The notes under the pieces are model-generated. The model was not told the DNA's origin. It was given only the letters and a program-made list of their open reading frames with translations, and searched no databases. From Eublepharis macularius (Eukaryota > Chordata > Lepidosauria > Squamata > Eublepharidae): a stretch of 64,000 nucleotides of DNA. The stretch is taken from the NCBI RefSeq assembly GCF_028583425.1, contig NC_072801.1, positions 10,746,001 to 10,810,000 of the forward strand, written 5' to 3'. Made by a program: the position numbers and the translations under genes. This document shows, one piece after another, positions 46,407 to 57,732 of this stretch (within the stretch, counting starts at the first letter, position 1; every line of letters begins with the position of its first letter).

Positions 46407-48252
46407 CTGGAAAAAAAGTCACACAATTGAAAAGTTTTGCTCCTTACACCCACAAGCACCGCCCATTAGCCCTTCCCGAATGAAGCAAGAAGAAATGCTG
46501 ATAAGGTGACAAGGCTGCTCTAGAAAGGGTCCAACCCCACCCACTTCCTCCCCAGGCATCTTGGGTTTCATCATCTCGGAGCACTTCCTGTTTTCAGCCA
46601 CTAGAGGGTGCACCCTGCATCTTGGTATGATTCGGGACAAAGGAAGTCCTCTGCTACACACTGTCCCATGTTATTACCATAAAAGGGAATGGTTCGAACA
46701 AGCTTTTGGAGGGTTTGATCAGAAAGGCCACGCCCTTCCCTCCATCCCGCCCCCTTCCTCCCAGAAAGCCCTGAGCATATGTCTGGGGGCCACTCCCCAA
46801 GCCCAGCGCAAAGAAAGCCCGGTCTAAAATCTGCACTGCAGGGAGGATGTTAACAGCCAAGAGCAGCTTCAAAATGAGGACCGGGTCACTCTGAGCCATG
46901 CCTTCCCTTCAAGGACTTGGCGCAGGTCCCCACCCTACTAAGAGTAGCTCTCCAGAACTTGTTACTCTTGTCTCACAAGTCAAGATTTTACATTAACCTG
47001 TTTTAAAAGCATCCCATTCTCAAGCATTTTTCCCTACTTGACAAGCTTGTTCCTCGTCACAGTTAGTGAGGACATTTCTAAAAGGAAATTGTACTTCTCT
47101 TTATTCCCCCTCCCTCTTGCCTTGCACTGGGATAGATGACCTGCACCATGCCAGTTTTAATATACATGGGCAGAGAGGGGAGAAGGCTAGAACAGAATTT
47201 CCCATGGTTTTATGGTGATAGGTTTTGGGGGGGCATCAACAAGGCACAGGAAAGCAGCAAGCTCTTCAAGGTTGTTGTTTTTTAAATGAGAATTCCCCTC
47301 CCTTGTAATCTTCCTTCACAGCCCCGCAGTCCTGAACTGTTTCTGGACCCATTTCCTAAAACCTGTTAGTCAACTGCCTTTAGGTTTCTCACTCCCATGA
47401 AACTCCCAACTGTTAAAGTGAATGTTGAGGAGGACTATGCCACCTGCCAGCAAAATACCTGCAGCTATGAGCTGGAATGATTCGCTGCCACTCCAGCAGG
47501 AAGCCTGCCAGCCGAGAGCGCGCAGGAGAAAAGCAACCACCGCCCCTCGAAGCACGGCTTCCAGGCCAGGCCTGAAGGCGAGCCATGCCTGCAAAGCCCC
47601 TTCCCTCCCCGCCTTCCCCACAGCCAAGGAAACAAAGACCCTCTGGGCGGTGGGAGGGGCAGCCCCTGGGCCCAAAGGCGCCGTCTTGATCGATTTTCTT
47701 CCCCGCCCCAGGAGGCGCCTCCCCTTCCCTCCTCCCCCATGTGCTCGGCACATACAATGAGCAATGCCGGCTCCAGCCCCCGGAAGCGGCTCCCCCCGGC
47801 ACACCCTGCCCTCCCCGCCTTTGAAGACCCGGGGGGGGGAGGAGAGGCGGACCCTGCTCGGGCTCCTCTTCTGCTAGCCACGGGCAGCGTGCAAAGCGAG
47901 GGGCCCCCCGCCCGCAAATCCTCTTAGGCGAGGGCCACGCCGAGCAAAAGCAGCTTAGCGAGCCCGGAAAGGCGGCAGCCCGACAAAAGCTTGTGCAGGC
48001 CGAGCGGACCGGGTGCGAATGCCAAGCCCCCCCCCCCTGCTTTCCGGTAGCCGAGAGACTGGCTGATGCCAGGCCTGCCTACGGGAGGGGGGGGTCTCCT
48101 CTACCTGCCTCCGCACCGCTTGCAAAACTTCGCAACGCGCCGTAGGAGTTGGCGAGGCAATTATGAGCAAATGAGAGAATCGCCCTCCGGTGCTCGCTGG
48201 TGCGCTGGCAACCAGGCGCCCGAGCAGCGCGTGCATGAGAGCCCCAGAAACC

Positions 48253-48286
<34 letters not shown>

Positions 48287-48729
48287 CAACTGCAGCCTTA
48301 ATGCTGTTTGCTGAAGAATACAGCCCCGTTTTTACCCCAACATTAAGTCCCACGGACTTCAACCGAAGGCTCAGCTCTCTGCCACTAGAGCCTGGGGATA
48401 AACGCCACCCTCTAAGGCTAACCACTTACAGGACCGGCCTAGAAACATCATCTCCCATCACTACCCGCCATTCTAGCCGGTGGTCAATCTCCCTTTGCAG
48501 CGCCCCACTCATTCCAACAGGCTTACTCCAGAGAAAGCAAACACGAGATTATGCTACTCACGTTTTTCGGATGGACGGGAAATTAAAACCGATCCAAGAA
48601 ATCCCCCAAAGGCACGCAATAACAGTGAAAAGCAACTGCGCTCAAGAAGCACAACGAATAAAAAGAAATCACCCCCAGCCCCTCTTGTGCTATCGATTTG
48701 TTGCAACGCATACACGCGTAAACGCCTAC
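46407..48729 (-). other. ACTB: ACTB intron 1 and CpG island
   Basis: About 2.3 kb. The part from about 47470 to the promoter is strongly GC- and CpG-rich and continuous with the promoter island (to about 48960). Long open frames here in both directions are by-products of the base composition. A (TG)n microsatellite of about 30 bases lies at 48253-48282. Apart from the CArG box at 46677 I see no other discrete element. Confidence 0.8.
46677..46686 (-). promoter_or_regulatory. ACTB: Second CArG box (SRF site) in ACTB intron 1
   Basis: CCTTTTATGG on the minus strand, the same ten bases as the promoter CArG box, 270 bases upstream of exon 2. ETS-type cores (GGAAG) lie about 30 bases away near 46640 and 46583. 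An intron-1 enhancer with a CArG element is known in mammalian ACTB, which supports function here. Confidence 0.7.
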
Positions 48730-48850
48730 CTTTGAAAAGTTGCAAGTTCGGGAAAATCTGCTTTTAAACCCTTTGGGGCGGGGAGGCGAGGCGGCGGCCT
48801 GAGATCCACCCGGTGCACACAGACGGCGGGCGGCGAGCTTAACGGCTAGT
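48730..48850 (-). other. ACTB: ACTB non-coding exon 1
   Basis: Vertebrate ACTB has an untranslated first exon. Here the start is placed about 25-30 bases downstream of the TATA box (near 48850) and the end at the first good donor, CAAAG|GTAGGC at 48730. The exon is GC-rich at its 5' part. Its exact ends are inferred; transcript data would settle them. Confidence 0.7.
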
Positions 48851-48873
48851 TCCTCCTGCGCAGCGCCGCCGGG

Positions 48874-48942
48874 TTTTATAGGAGCGCCGCGGCGGAGCTC
48901 TCGCCATAAAAGGCAACTTTCGAAACGGGCCCTCCTGATTGG
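48874..48942 (-). promoter_or_regulatory. ACTB: ACTB core promoter: CCAAT, CArG and TATA boxes
   Basis: Reading on the minus strand: CCAAT at 48942-48938, the SRF site CCTTTTATGG at 48913-48904, and TATAAAA at 48880-48874. The order and spacing are those of human and chicken ACTB, and the stretch CGAAAGTTGCCTTTTATGG appears identical to the human promoter. SRF at the CArG box couples ACTB transcription to serum and to the G-actin/MRTF signal. Confidence 0.95.
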
Positions 48943-50336
48943 CCGGGCCCCGCTCACTCACTCACGAGTCGCGCTCTGCACATTGCAGCATTTCCCCCCC
49001 CCTTGCAAAAAAAAAAAAAGGGTGAGTGGGGGAAGGGCACCTTCTTCCTTCTTCCTCTTCTTTTTGCATTGGGTTGTTGTCATGGGCGCAGTTTCTGCTC
49101 CTTTTTTCCCGTTTTGCAAAAAGACGGGGCCACATCTGACCGAGAGATGCAGGGCTTGAACTGCATGGGTAACATAAACAGATTTTCTGGCAGCGCCCGG
49201 CCTGCTCCCCTTCGCTCTTTCTCCCTCCTTCCCCAAATGTGTGTGTGCGGTGACCCCCCCCCCCACCCCCACCCCGGCCTACTCTCCACAGCCAGCAGGA
49301 ACCTCGCTGTTTGATCTCCTGACCTGGTCCCCCTCGCTCTCTCCGGCACGCGCATCCTTCCCAGCAGCGTTGTCCCAATTCAGAAATCATTTGGGGAGAC
49401 ACTTCCAGAACACAGACCCGAAGGAATAAGTCCCATTGAACTGAACGGGGTTTTTCTTAGTGAACACGCTTCTTGGGATCGTGGACTAGAAGCTCAATTT
49501 TCTCCAGGCTTTGGGGGGATTCGGTCCCGCAGGACTCTGTGGGCCTTTTGCTTTGGATCAAACTTCCATAGCGTGCCAGAGCCAAATTACATGCGAGGGG
49601 GCTTATTCAGAGCAAACCTCCAGAGGCCCAGCCTCTCAATGCTTCACACAGTTGTCCATTGTGTTCTATGCAAATAGCAGCCAGACTTTACTCCAAAGTA
49701 CCATTGGGCACACATACTAAGGGCTGTGAGTCCCGCCAAACACAAGTGTGTGCATGTGGAAGACTGCAGCCCCGCATCCCGACCCTGGGCTCCATTACTC
49801 AGAAGGAAGTCCCACCATTCAGTGGGGCATTCTTCTAAGAAAGGCTGTCATCTGAGCCCCCATGCTTAGCCTTGTGCTGTAACAGCACCCTCCCCCCATC
49901 TCCCCTGCAATATCCGTTGAGTCAATCAGTAGCACCAAATGCAATGGAATTTGCTCCCAGGCTAAATGTGGAGAAGGATGCAATCTTGAGTGTTCCTTTT
50001 GCATTCAAGGCCATCTGACAAAGATACCTTGCCACAGCCCAGACCCAAGCGAGATGATCATTAGACAGGTCTGTCGGTGAGAGCAGCTACAGCACATTGC
50101 CTCAGAGGCCCTGGTAGCATTCCCTTCAACTAACCTCTGCATCTGCAGCCAAAATATACCAGATCGGAGATGACACATCCAACATGTTAATTAATTACAG
50201 GCTCACCAGATTTAAAAATTCAGAAAACTCAAAGGTTGTTGCTTTCTCTTGCAGGCATGGGGGGAAGGGGCTGACTCACACGGTTCCACGCATCTGAGAT
50301 GTTCTGAAAGGAGACAACATCTCTTCAAATAGTGAA

Positions 50337-50470
50337 GAGTCCAGTAGCACCATGGTAGCGTAAGCTTTCGAGAACCGATGCATCTGAAGAAGAGAGCTGT
50401 GGTTCTTGAAAGCTTACGCTACCATAAAGTTGGTTAGTCTTAAAGGTGCTACTGGACTCTTTACTATCTC
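50337..50470 (+). mobile_element. Penelope-derived foldback
   Basis: Arms AGAGTCCAGTAGCACC... and ...GGTGCTACTGGACTCT enclose a copy of the pLTR end. CTGAAGA (50384-50390), a GAGAG/TTCTT stem and GAAA (50408-50411) follow the hammerhead-core pattern. Confidence 0.7.
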
Positions 50471-50569
50471 TGATGGAGACTTTCGGCACCCAGAACTGAA
50501 GGTCTCAGTTGTACCAATGTATAAGTAAATAATAAGACTATTGGCAAAGGAACTTGGCAGCTGAGGGAG

Positions 50570-50766
50570 GGTCCATGGATCACTGTCAGAAAAACATCTG
50601 GTTTGCATGCAGAAAGTCCCAGGTTCGATCCCCTGCCTCTCCAGTTCAAAAAGATTAGAAGAACGACTTCTCTGCCTATGCCCTTGAACGCTGCTGCCCA
50701 TCTGAATAGAAAATACTGACTTTGATAAGCCAAGGGTCTGATCCAGTATAAGGCAGTTTCACATGA
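50570..50766 (+). repeat. tRNA-derived SINE, near full length
   Basis: TTGCATGCAGAAAGTCCCAG, GTTCGATCCCCTGCCTCTCC (B-box), then AATACTGACTTTGATAAGCC and GTCTGATCCAGTATAAGGCA. Confidence 0.8.
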
Positions 50767-50952
50767 AGAATGAGATTGTGGTTCCAAACAGTGGCATAGG
50801 GTTGGGCTCCAGGTTGGGAAATTCTGGGACATTTGGTGGGGGTGGGGGTTGGAGCCTGGTGGGGTTTGCAGAGGGGAAGAACCTCAGTGGGGTAATCCAC
50901 CCTCCAAAGCAGCGTTTTCTCCAGAGGAGCAGATCTCTGTGGCATGGAGAGC

Positions 50953-51540
50953 ATAGAATCATAGGATTGGAAGGGATCTCTAGAGTCATCTAGTCCAACC
51001 CCCTGCACAATGCAGGAAATTCACAACTATCTCCCCTCCCACACTTCCCCAGTGTCCCCTACTCCATGCCCAGAAGATGGCAAAACACCTCCAGGATCCC
51101 TAGCCAAACTGGCCTGGGGAAACATAAGAACATAAGAACATAAGCAAAGCCATGTTGGATCAGGCCAGTGGCCCATCCAGTCCAACATTCTGTCACACAC
51201 AGTGGCTAGAAATCCAGTGCCATCTAAAGGACTGTCAGTGAGGCCAGGACACCAGAAGCCCTCCCACTGCCTTCCTTCCAGCACCAAGACAACAGAGCAC
51301 CACCTCCCCACAAAGAGAATAAATTGCTACCTGACCCCAAGGTGGTGACTGGCCTTACCCTGGGCATGTAAGAAGGGGCCGCGAGAACTAAGCACGGATG
51401 TAACCCATTCTGCCCTCCCTCTCAGGATCTGCCCGGGTTCACAGAATCAGCATTGCTGTCAGATGGCCATCAAGCCTCTGCTTTAAAACCTCCAAAGAAG
51501 GAGAGCCCACCACCTCCCGAGGATGATCAGTTGTAATTCT
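50953..51540 (-). mobile_element. CR1 3' region with a second CR1 3' end inserted
   Basis: Reverse CR1 3' end from ATAGAATCATAGGATTGGAA to CTAGCCAAACTGGCCTGGGG. It is broken at about 51120 by a (AAGAACAT)n tail with GCCATGTTGGATCAGGCCAG, a different CR1 3' end in the same orientation (to about 51310). After the break the first one continues (AAAACCTCCAAAGAAGGAGA). Confidence 0.7.
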
Positions 51541-51580
51541 GGGAATCTCAGTCACCACCTGGAGGCTGGCAACCCTGTTA
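51525..51580 (-). repeat. MITE end fragment (TAGGGTTGCC family)
   Basis: TTGTAATTCTGGGAATCTCA, then CCACCTGGAGGCTGGCAACC, is the reversed 5' part of the family at 38961. Confidence 0.55.
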
Positions 51581-51857
51581 GACACCTTCTGCCCACGTGA
51601 CTCTCAGGGATGTTTCCTCCACTAGGGGGTTAAAAGAGATGGAGAACGCCAGTTTTGGAATTTCCTATAAACAGACAAGATTAGAAAGGACTGGAAAAGC
51701 AAAGAGGGGACTATGGGAAAGCAAAGTACTGGGCAAGCAGCGACCAACCCAGGTTTCTTGCTGGAACTAGACTAGACTTGGCAACCAGTCTCCTCACCAG
51801 TCCTTAACCTTATTCCCTAACAACTAGGGTTGTTGGCATCGTTACAGAGATAATTAT

Positions 51858-51925
51858 TTCATTCATTCATTCATTCATAGTCCTCCTTTCTCATTGAGGC
51901 TCAAGGTGGATTACACAGTATAAGT
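51858..51925 (-). repeat. (ATTC)n and LINE tail
   Basis: Four to five ATTC units followed by ATAGTCCTCCTTTCTCATTG and TGGATTACACAGTATA, as at 20283. Confidence 0.65.
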
Positions 51926-52952
51926 CAATATGATAAACTGCTGGGACATTCAATAAACTATACAATAGGTATAGATTGCAGAAATTTGTAAAGAAGCAGA
52001 AACCTGATACACAGCTAAAACAATGTTGAAACAAAATATAAGCAATTGGACAGGACATGATAAATGACAGTAACAGACAGTGCACAGTAATATGGTACAC
52101 AGTTCCTCTCCCTTTACTGAAGCATCTCTTTGAACCATTGCCTGTACCCCTTAAAATGCTTGAAATGTGCTACATAAATGCTAAGACACGTTGTTGTTAC
52201 TGTTATTACTATTATTTCCACCCATATTCTAAGGCAAAACCTGCCTGGAATCCACTGAGTAAATTTAATAGGGCCCGAAAGGTATTTGCTCCGAGCCCAA
52301 ACTGTAATTAAATAAACTTGTACAAATTCTTGATGGATAGTCATCAAGATCTGGTAGCTGACCAAAATAATTTTTAGCCTGCTATCAATGACCTCTGGCA
52401 GCCCTAGAATGCAAGTTACTTATTTTATGCCTTTTTTCCTGGTTGATAAGATCTCAGTAGAAAGTTAAACAATACCAGTTACTGTCTTTGGCTAATTTGC
52501 AGACCCAAAACAGCTAACATACTATGTCCAGCCATTCACCCGGTACAGGTCTGTCTTTTTCACCACAGGATTAGCAAGCCATCTTTCATGTTCAGATAAA
52601 AGGCAGTTACAAATAAACACCCATCTTAACTTTTTACGGTGGGGAAACTATGAACTTAATCCTACAAGATTTGATGCATGATTTTCAGAAACTTAAAAGA
52701 GAGTTTAGCTTCCACATCACACATGACCCTATGACAATTTTTGTGTCTTCTTGCTAGAATTCACAGAATCTCAGTTTAAGTTTTAAAAAGAGGTATTTCT
52801 AGTCATTAGAGATGCTCAAATAAATTTAGAAAAGGCTAAAAAAAAATGGAAACTTTGTTTTCAGAAACAAAGTCCTCCTAAATGTGTTCTTTCGGTCTTC
52901 TAGAGTTTTAATTCGGAGCTCGGAGACCATTTGCGGTCAGAAGAGACCTGTC

Positions 52953-53190
52953 CGGGGCTTTTTTTCTGGGCAAAGAGGTGGTAGAACTCCGTGGGTTGCC
53001 CTCGGAGAAAATGGTCACATGGCTGGTGGCCCCGCCCCCTGATCTCCAGACAGAGGGGAGTTTAGATTGCCCTCCGCGCCGCCGAGCGGCGCAGAGGGCA
53101 ATCTCAACTCCCCTCTGTCTGGAGATCAGGGGGCGGGGCCACCAGCCATGTGACCATTTTCAAGAGGTTCTGGAACTCTGTTTCGTTACA
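52953..53190. mobile_element. Foldback MITE F1, copy 1 (right end degraded)
   Basis: Starts CGGGGCTTTTTTTCTGGG. The long inner arms (ATGGTCACATGGCTGGTGGC and CCCCGCCCCCTGATCTCCAG with their complements) meet near 53087. The right outer part is diverged, so its end and TSD are unclear (GACCTGTC versus GACCTGAT). Confidence 0.7.
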
Positions 53191-53552
53191 TTTGATTTTC
53201 AGGAATGCGGAGACCTGATTTGGACTGGGACCGGGATGACGTTACATGGATAGAAGAGACTTATGTCTCCAACCCATCTGCTGACCTGGAATGAGGGGCA
53301 GAACAGAGATGTTTCAGGAGCATTCCTGCTTGCTTCGTAGCATCTTGTCTGAGCTTTTCTTTCCCTTCCTGGATGGGACCAGGAGTTCTTGGTCCTTAGC
53401 CTGTGGCTTGCAGCCTGCAGCCTTGAGTGAGCTGACTGCTGGATCCAGGAAGAATGCAGAATGTACTCCCCCCCCCCCGGTTGTTCATTAACTTACATTT
53501 TGTAAGCTACTTTTGTTCCTGATTGGGAAGAAAAATGGAGTAGTAAGATAAT

Positions 53553-53762
53553 GGCCGTTTCCACACGGCTTACCTGAAGCCGGGCCATGGCGCAACGTTG
53601 CGGATCATGCCGGGGAAAACGCGAAATATTGGGTTTTCTCGCGAGTTTTGCGCAACGTCGCACAAAACTCGTGCGAGAAAACATGGTATTTCGCGTTTTC
53701 CCCAGCATGATCCGCAACATTGCGCCATGGCCCGGCTTCAGGTAAGCCATGTGGAAACGGCC
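53553..53762. mobile_element. 210-bp near-perfect palindrome, MITE-like
   Basis: Arms starting GGCCGTTTCCACA and ending GTGGAAACGGCC are complementary over almost their entire length (for example GGGCCATGGCGCAACGTTGC versus its complement at 53715-53734). Flanking AAT on both sides could be a 3-bp TSD. It is CpG-rich and has no coding capacity. Distinct from the F1 family. Confidence 0.75.
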
Positions 53763-54005
53763 AATAATAACAACAGCATTCAATTTATATACTGCCCATG
53801 ACAACTTAACACCCACTCAGAGCGGTTTACAAAGTGTGAGATTCTTATCCTCACTACAATTACCCTATGAGGTGGGTGGGGCTGAGAGAGCTCTAAAGGA
53901 GCTGTGGCTGACCCAAGGCCACCAAGCTGGCTTCAAGCGGAGGAGTGGGGAATCAAACCCGGTTCTCTAGATTAGAGTCCTGCCGCTCTTAGCCACTACC
54001 CCAAA
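53763..54005 (-). repeat. tRNA-derived SINE
   Basis: From a TTATTGTTGTT-like tail (ATAATAACAACAGC on plus) through CACTCAGAGCGGTTTACAAA to the head complement TTAGCCACTACCCCAAACTG. Confidence 0.8.
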
Positions 54006-54205
54006 CTGGCTCATCTTATCCTGGGCTCATCAGAGCTTGAGAGCTATGCAGAGTTGTCCAAGGTCAGTGCTTGAATGGGAGACCACCAAGGAAGACTGGG
54101 GGAGGCAATAGAAACCCATCTTTGCTCTTCTCTTGCCTGGAACGTCCCATAGGTGGCATCACCATGAGTCCGTAGCGACTTGAAGGCATGTTCTTCTTCA
54201 AATAC
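54006..54205 (+). mobile_element. 5S rRNA-derived SINE (SINE3-like)
   Basis: The head reads TCAGAGCTTGAGAGCTATGC, then GTCAGTGCTTGAATGGGAGA, CC, the internal promoter region of 5S rRNA. The body GCTCTTCTCTTGCCTGGAAC and the Bov-B-like tail GTCCGTAGCGACTTGAAGGC follow. This is the structure of 5S-derived SINEs. Confidence 0.75.
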
Positions 54206-54226
54206 GATAAAAAAAATTTAAAAGCC

Positions 54227-54398
54227 AGACAGGCAGAGGTTCTGCCTGCAGAAGGCCTACGTTTCAGTTTCAGTTTCTGGAATATCCAGTTAGAGGATCT
54301 CAGCCGTTAGGAAAGATATTTCCCGGCCTAAGACCTTGGAGAGCATCCCCATCGGCTAGACAAGAAAATGGGCTGATGGCAGTTGCTTTTTTTCCAAG
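54227..54398 (+). repeat. Degraded tRNA-derived SINE
   Basis: CTGCCTGCAGAAGGCCTACG, AATATCCAGTTAGAGGATCT, TAAGACCTTGGAGAGCATCC. F1 copy 2 inserted at its 3' side. Confidence 0.55.
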
Positions 54399-54406
54399 CT
54401 CTTATG

Positions 54407-54666
54407 CAGGACTTTTTTTCTGGGAAAAGAGGTGGTGGAACTCAGTGGGTTGCCCTCTGAGAAAATGGTCACATGGCTGGTGGCCCCACCCCCTGATTTC
54501 CAGACAGAGGAGAGTTTAGATTCCCCTCCGCGCTGCTCAGCGGCATGGAGGGCAATCTCAACTCCCCTCTGCCTGGAGATCAGGGGGCGGGGCCACCAGC
54601 CATGTGACCATTTTCAAGAGGTTCCGGAACTCCGTTCCACCGCATTCCAGCTGAAAAAAAGCCCTG
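54407..54666. mobile_element. Foldback MITE F1, copy 2, perfect 8-bp TSD
   Basis: Starts CAGGACTTTTTTTCTGGG, ends GAAAAAAAGCCCTG. TSD CTCTTATG at 54399-54406 and 54667-54674. Inner arms pair over about 70 bases. Confidence 0.9.
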
Positions 54667-55565
54667 CTCTTATGTATGCAATGCTTTTCAAACACATACT
54701 TATCCTATAGGATCGGAATGCTCTGGAAAGTTGGGTACCCTCTGAAAAGAAGGACCATGTGGCAGAGCCACTTCCTGAGGAGCCAGAATCCCAGCATCAC
54801 AATTTTTAGAAAACTAAAATAATATTTTGTTTGAAAAAGGAGGCCACAGAAGGTCACTCATTATAATGAGAAACAAACCATCAGGCTGGTGTCTGACTTC
54901 CTGAATCTCCAGCCTTGGGTAATAAGGAATGGGGCCTGGTGGATCGATGTGGAGAGGGATTGGGGCTGGTGGTGCCCCCAGGGTGGCACACAGAGCCCTG
55001 CTGTGCCTGCTGGCTGAGGAGTCCCAGTGGACCTGGCAGCAAAATTATTTTCAAGCCAAGCCAAGCCAAAAACAGCACTTCTCCTGGGTTCGTGCCTTAT
55101 GCCAGGGCCAGGGGAAAGGGTTGGCACAATAGGACACTTGTCAAGACCTCCAACCTGACAGAGGCCCCACTGCCAGCCAGTGATGCTTGGTCGTCTGCTC
55201 TTGGCAGGAAATGATGTCATAAGGGCTTCTGGGCAGTATACTTTTTCCTGCTGGAAGAAGCACCAGAAAGGTAGGGTCCATCTCTTTTGGACACCTTTTG
55301 GCCCTACCACATGGTTGGTTGGTTTATCTATTTATTTGGGAGAATTTATCTGCTGCATCTCCAGAGCCTGCTCAACTAAAACAATAAACAACTAAAACAA
55401 TAAAAACCCAACCCAACAACAAAAACTAGTCAATAAAAACACACAGCAGGGTGTGAAAGCAGCATAAAACAAACTGAGCAGTCTGAGACATTACAGTGAT
55501 AAAACAGTCGTCAGAGCAGACCACAAAACAGCTAAAAAAGATAAAATCTCTTGAAAAGTCAGGCA

Positions 55566-55815
55566 AAATAACAACAACAACATTTGATTTATATACTGCC
55601 CTTCAGAACAACTTAATCCCCACTCAGAGCGGTTTACAAAGTATGCCATTATTACCCCCTCAACAAAACATCCTGTGAGGTGGGTGGGGCTGAGAGAGCT
55701 CCAGAGAGCTGCCCAAGGTCACCCAGCTGGCTTCAAGTGGAGGAGAGGGGAATCAAATCTGGCTCTCCAGAGTAGAGTCCCACGCTCTTAACCACTACAC
55801 CAATCTGGCTCTCAA
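55566..55815 (-). repeat. tRNA-derived SINE
   Basis: AACAACAACAACATTTGATT tail side, CCACTCAGAGCGGTTTACAA, GTGAGGTGGGTGGGGCTGAG, and head complement CTTAACCACTACACC. Confidence 0.8.
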
Positions 55816-56321
55816 GGGAGTACATTTCTGCTTCCCGATGGCAACTTCCCCTCCAACACTCTCAATATTCTGTCCTTCCCCTGTTAGGAAAGACACTGGG
55901 CGACCGTGTTTCCTCCTCCTGCTTCGGCAATGCTGAGGTCAGCAGCTTGGGCCTATCCTGCCAGAAGCCGCAACATCTACAGAGAGGACCAAGAGCAAAC
56001 GCAAGAAATGAGAGTAAAATTGAATGAGGCCCTGCCGCAAGTGTGGGGAAAAGCCCTGCCTCACATAACCACCTACCACTCTTTGGATGGCACGGAAGCA
56101 TGACGCTGGGCCTCTTTGGTGTGCAGGTGGGAGAAGTCCCTTGACGTGTGCTTGGTCCTGCATCATTTATGGCATCAAAAGTCAAAGCCACCCCATTGGG
56201 GACAAACTGCCTGGTGAGTAGTGAAGGAAGCCCAGTAACATCTCCATTGCCCAAAAACCAGGGCCCTAACTCCTGATCTCTGAGGGGCCAGGATGCCTGC
56301 CCGTGGGTCTAGCGCCAGTAG

Positions 56322-56530
56322 GGTGTAGTGATTTGCCCGTTGGGACTTGGAAGTCCTGGATCCAATCCTCACTCAACCACAATGTTCGCTGGGTGATCTT
56401 GGGCCCATCACTCTCTCCCTCTCAGCCTAACCCACCTTACAGGGTTGTTGTGAGGAGAAAGTGGGGGAGGGGAGAGTCAAACATGCTGCCCTGAGCATCC
56501 CAGAGGAGAGGCAGGATTATGATGCGTTGC
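56322..56530 (+). repeat. tRNA-derived SINE
   Basis: GGGTGTAGTGATTTGCCCGT, TCCTCACTCAACCACAATGT, CTCAGCCTAACCCACCTTAC, GGGTTGTTGTGAGGAGAAAG. Confidence 0.7.
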
Positions 56531-57208
56531 AGGGAGGCAGCAGGCTGAGAATCTGGTCTTAAAAGTGAAAGCGTAGAGTGATCCAGAACCCAAAAACTCT
56601 TCCCCCCCTTTCCAAATGTCTGCAATAATTACACAGTTCAAGCAACAAGGGGGAGCCCACTGGCAATTTCTGGAAGAGGAACAGAACGGGAAGCCACAGG
56701 CTTCTTCTACCGCATGTTCCAGGCAAAGGCAACAGCCCCGGCCCCTGCCCCCCCCGCCTTGCACAGAGCTCAGCTGCTCAGTGGTTTCCTGTTTCCTCCT
56801 TCTTCTTCTCTGCAAGAACAGAGGAACACCAACATCAGTTGGCCAACCAGGGTTGCAACCTTTTGTTTCCATTTAAGGCATTCTTCCTGGATGGGGCAGG
56901 AAACGGGCCCTCGATTAGACATTGCAAAAGGTCTCCTGTTCTGTAGAGATGTGCTCCGAAATGGGGGATGGGGAAGAATGGAGGATCAATGGCTCAAAAC
57001 AGAAGGACCCGTGGGAGACTCTGCCTCCCCCCCCCCCAAGGATGCATCTTCACCACAAACATGGGCTGCTTGCATCCTCAAATGGCTGCATATTGACTAG
57101 AGTTGCGCTATAGCAAACACTCGCCTACTGGATTGGCTGCTTCCACCTTGGAAAATGCAGTTGCCAGTGAAGGAAATCTGACTGCGAATTCTCACCAAAC
57201 CTCTAACC

Positions 57209-57463
57209 CAGGGGGTTTTTTTCTGGGAAAAGAGGTGCTGGAACTCAGTGGGTTGCCCTTGGAGAAAATGGTCACATGGCTGGTGGCCCCACCCCCTGAT
57301 CTCCAGACAGAGGGGAGTTTAGAGTGCCCGCCGCGCAGTGGCGCAGAGGGCAATCTAAACTCCCCTCTGTCTGGAGATCAGGGGGCGGGGCCACCAGCCA
57401 TGTGACCATTTTAAGAGGTTCCAGAACTCCGTTCCACCGCGTTCCAGCTGAAAAAAAGCCCTG
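57209..57463. mobile_element. Foldback MITE F1, copy 3, 8-bp TSD with one mismatch
   Basis: Starts CAGGGGGTTTTTTTCTGGG, ends GAAAAAAAGCCCTG. TSD CTCTAACC (57201-57208) and CTCTCACC (57464-57471). Confidence 0.85.
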
Positions 57464-57732
57464 CTCTCACCAAACGACAGTTCCCAATAAGCTTAAGGGG
57501 AAGCCATGACAGATAACTGATATAAAACTGGATCCGATTTGAAATGGAGATATACGCTGTTTAGCTGCAGCAGAAAAAAAATGTACTGCATCCGTCTGTC
57601 ACATTTTAATCTCAAGGTAGGTATATGATTGTGGACATAAGAAGGGCTTTCAGGATGACACCAGTGGCCTATATATCCTGGTGCCATTTCCCACTGTGCC
57701 CAACCACATGCCCTGTTAGGTTTTGTTCCTAA

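Noticed and set aside
47370-49402. Several 100-156-codon frames on both strands around the ACTB promoter
   Set aside because: CpG-island composition suppresses stop codons; none has a family resemblance and they overlap each other on both strands.
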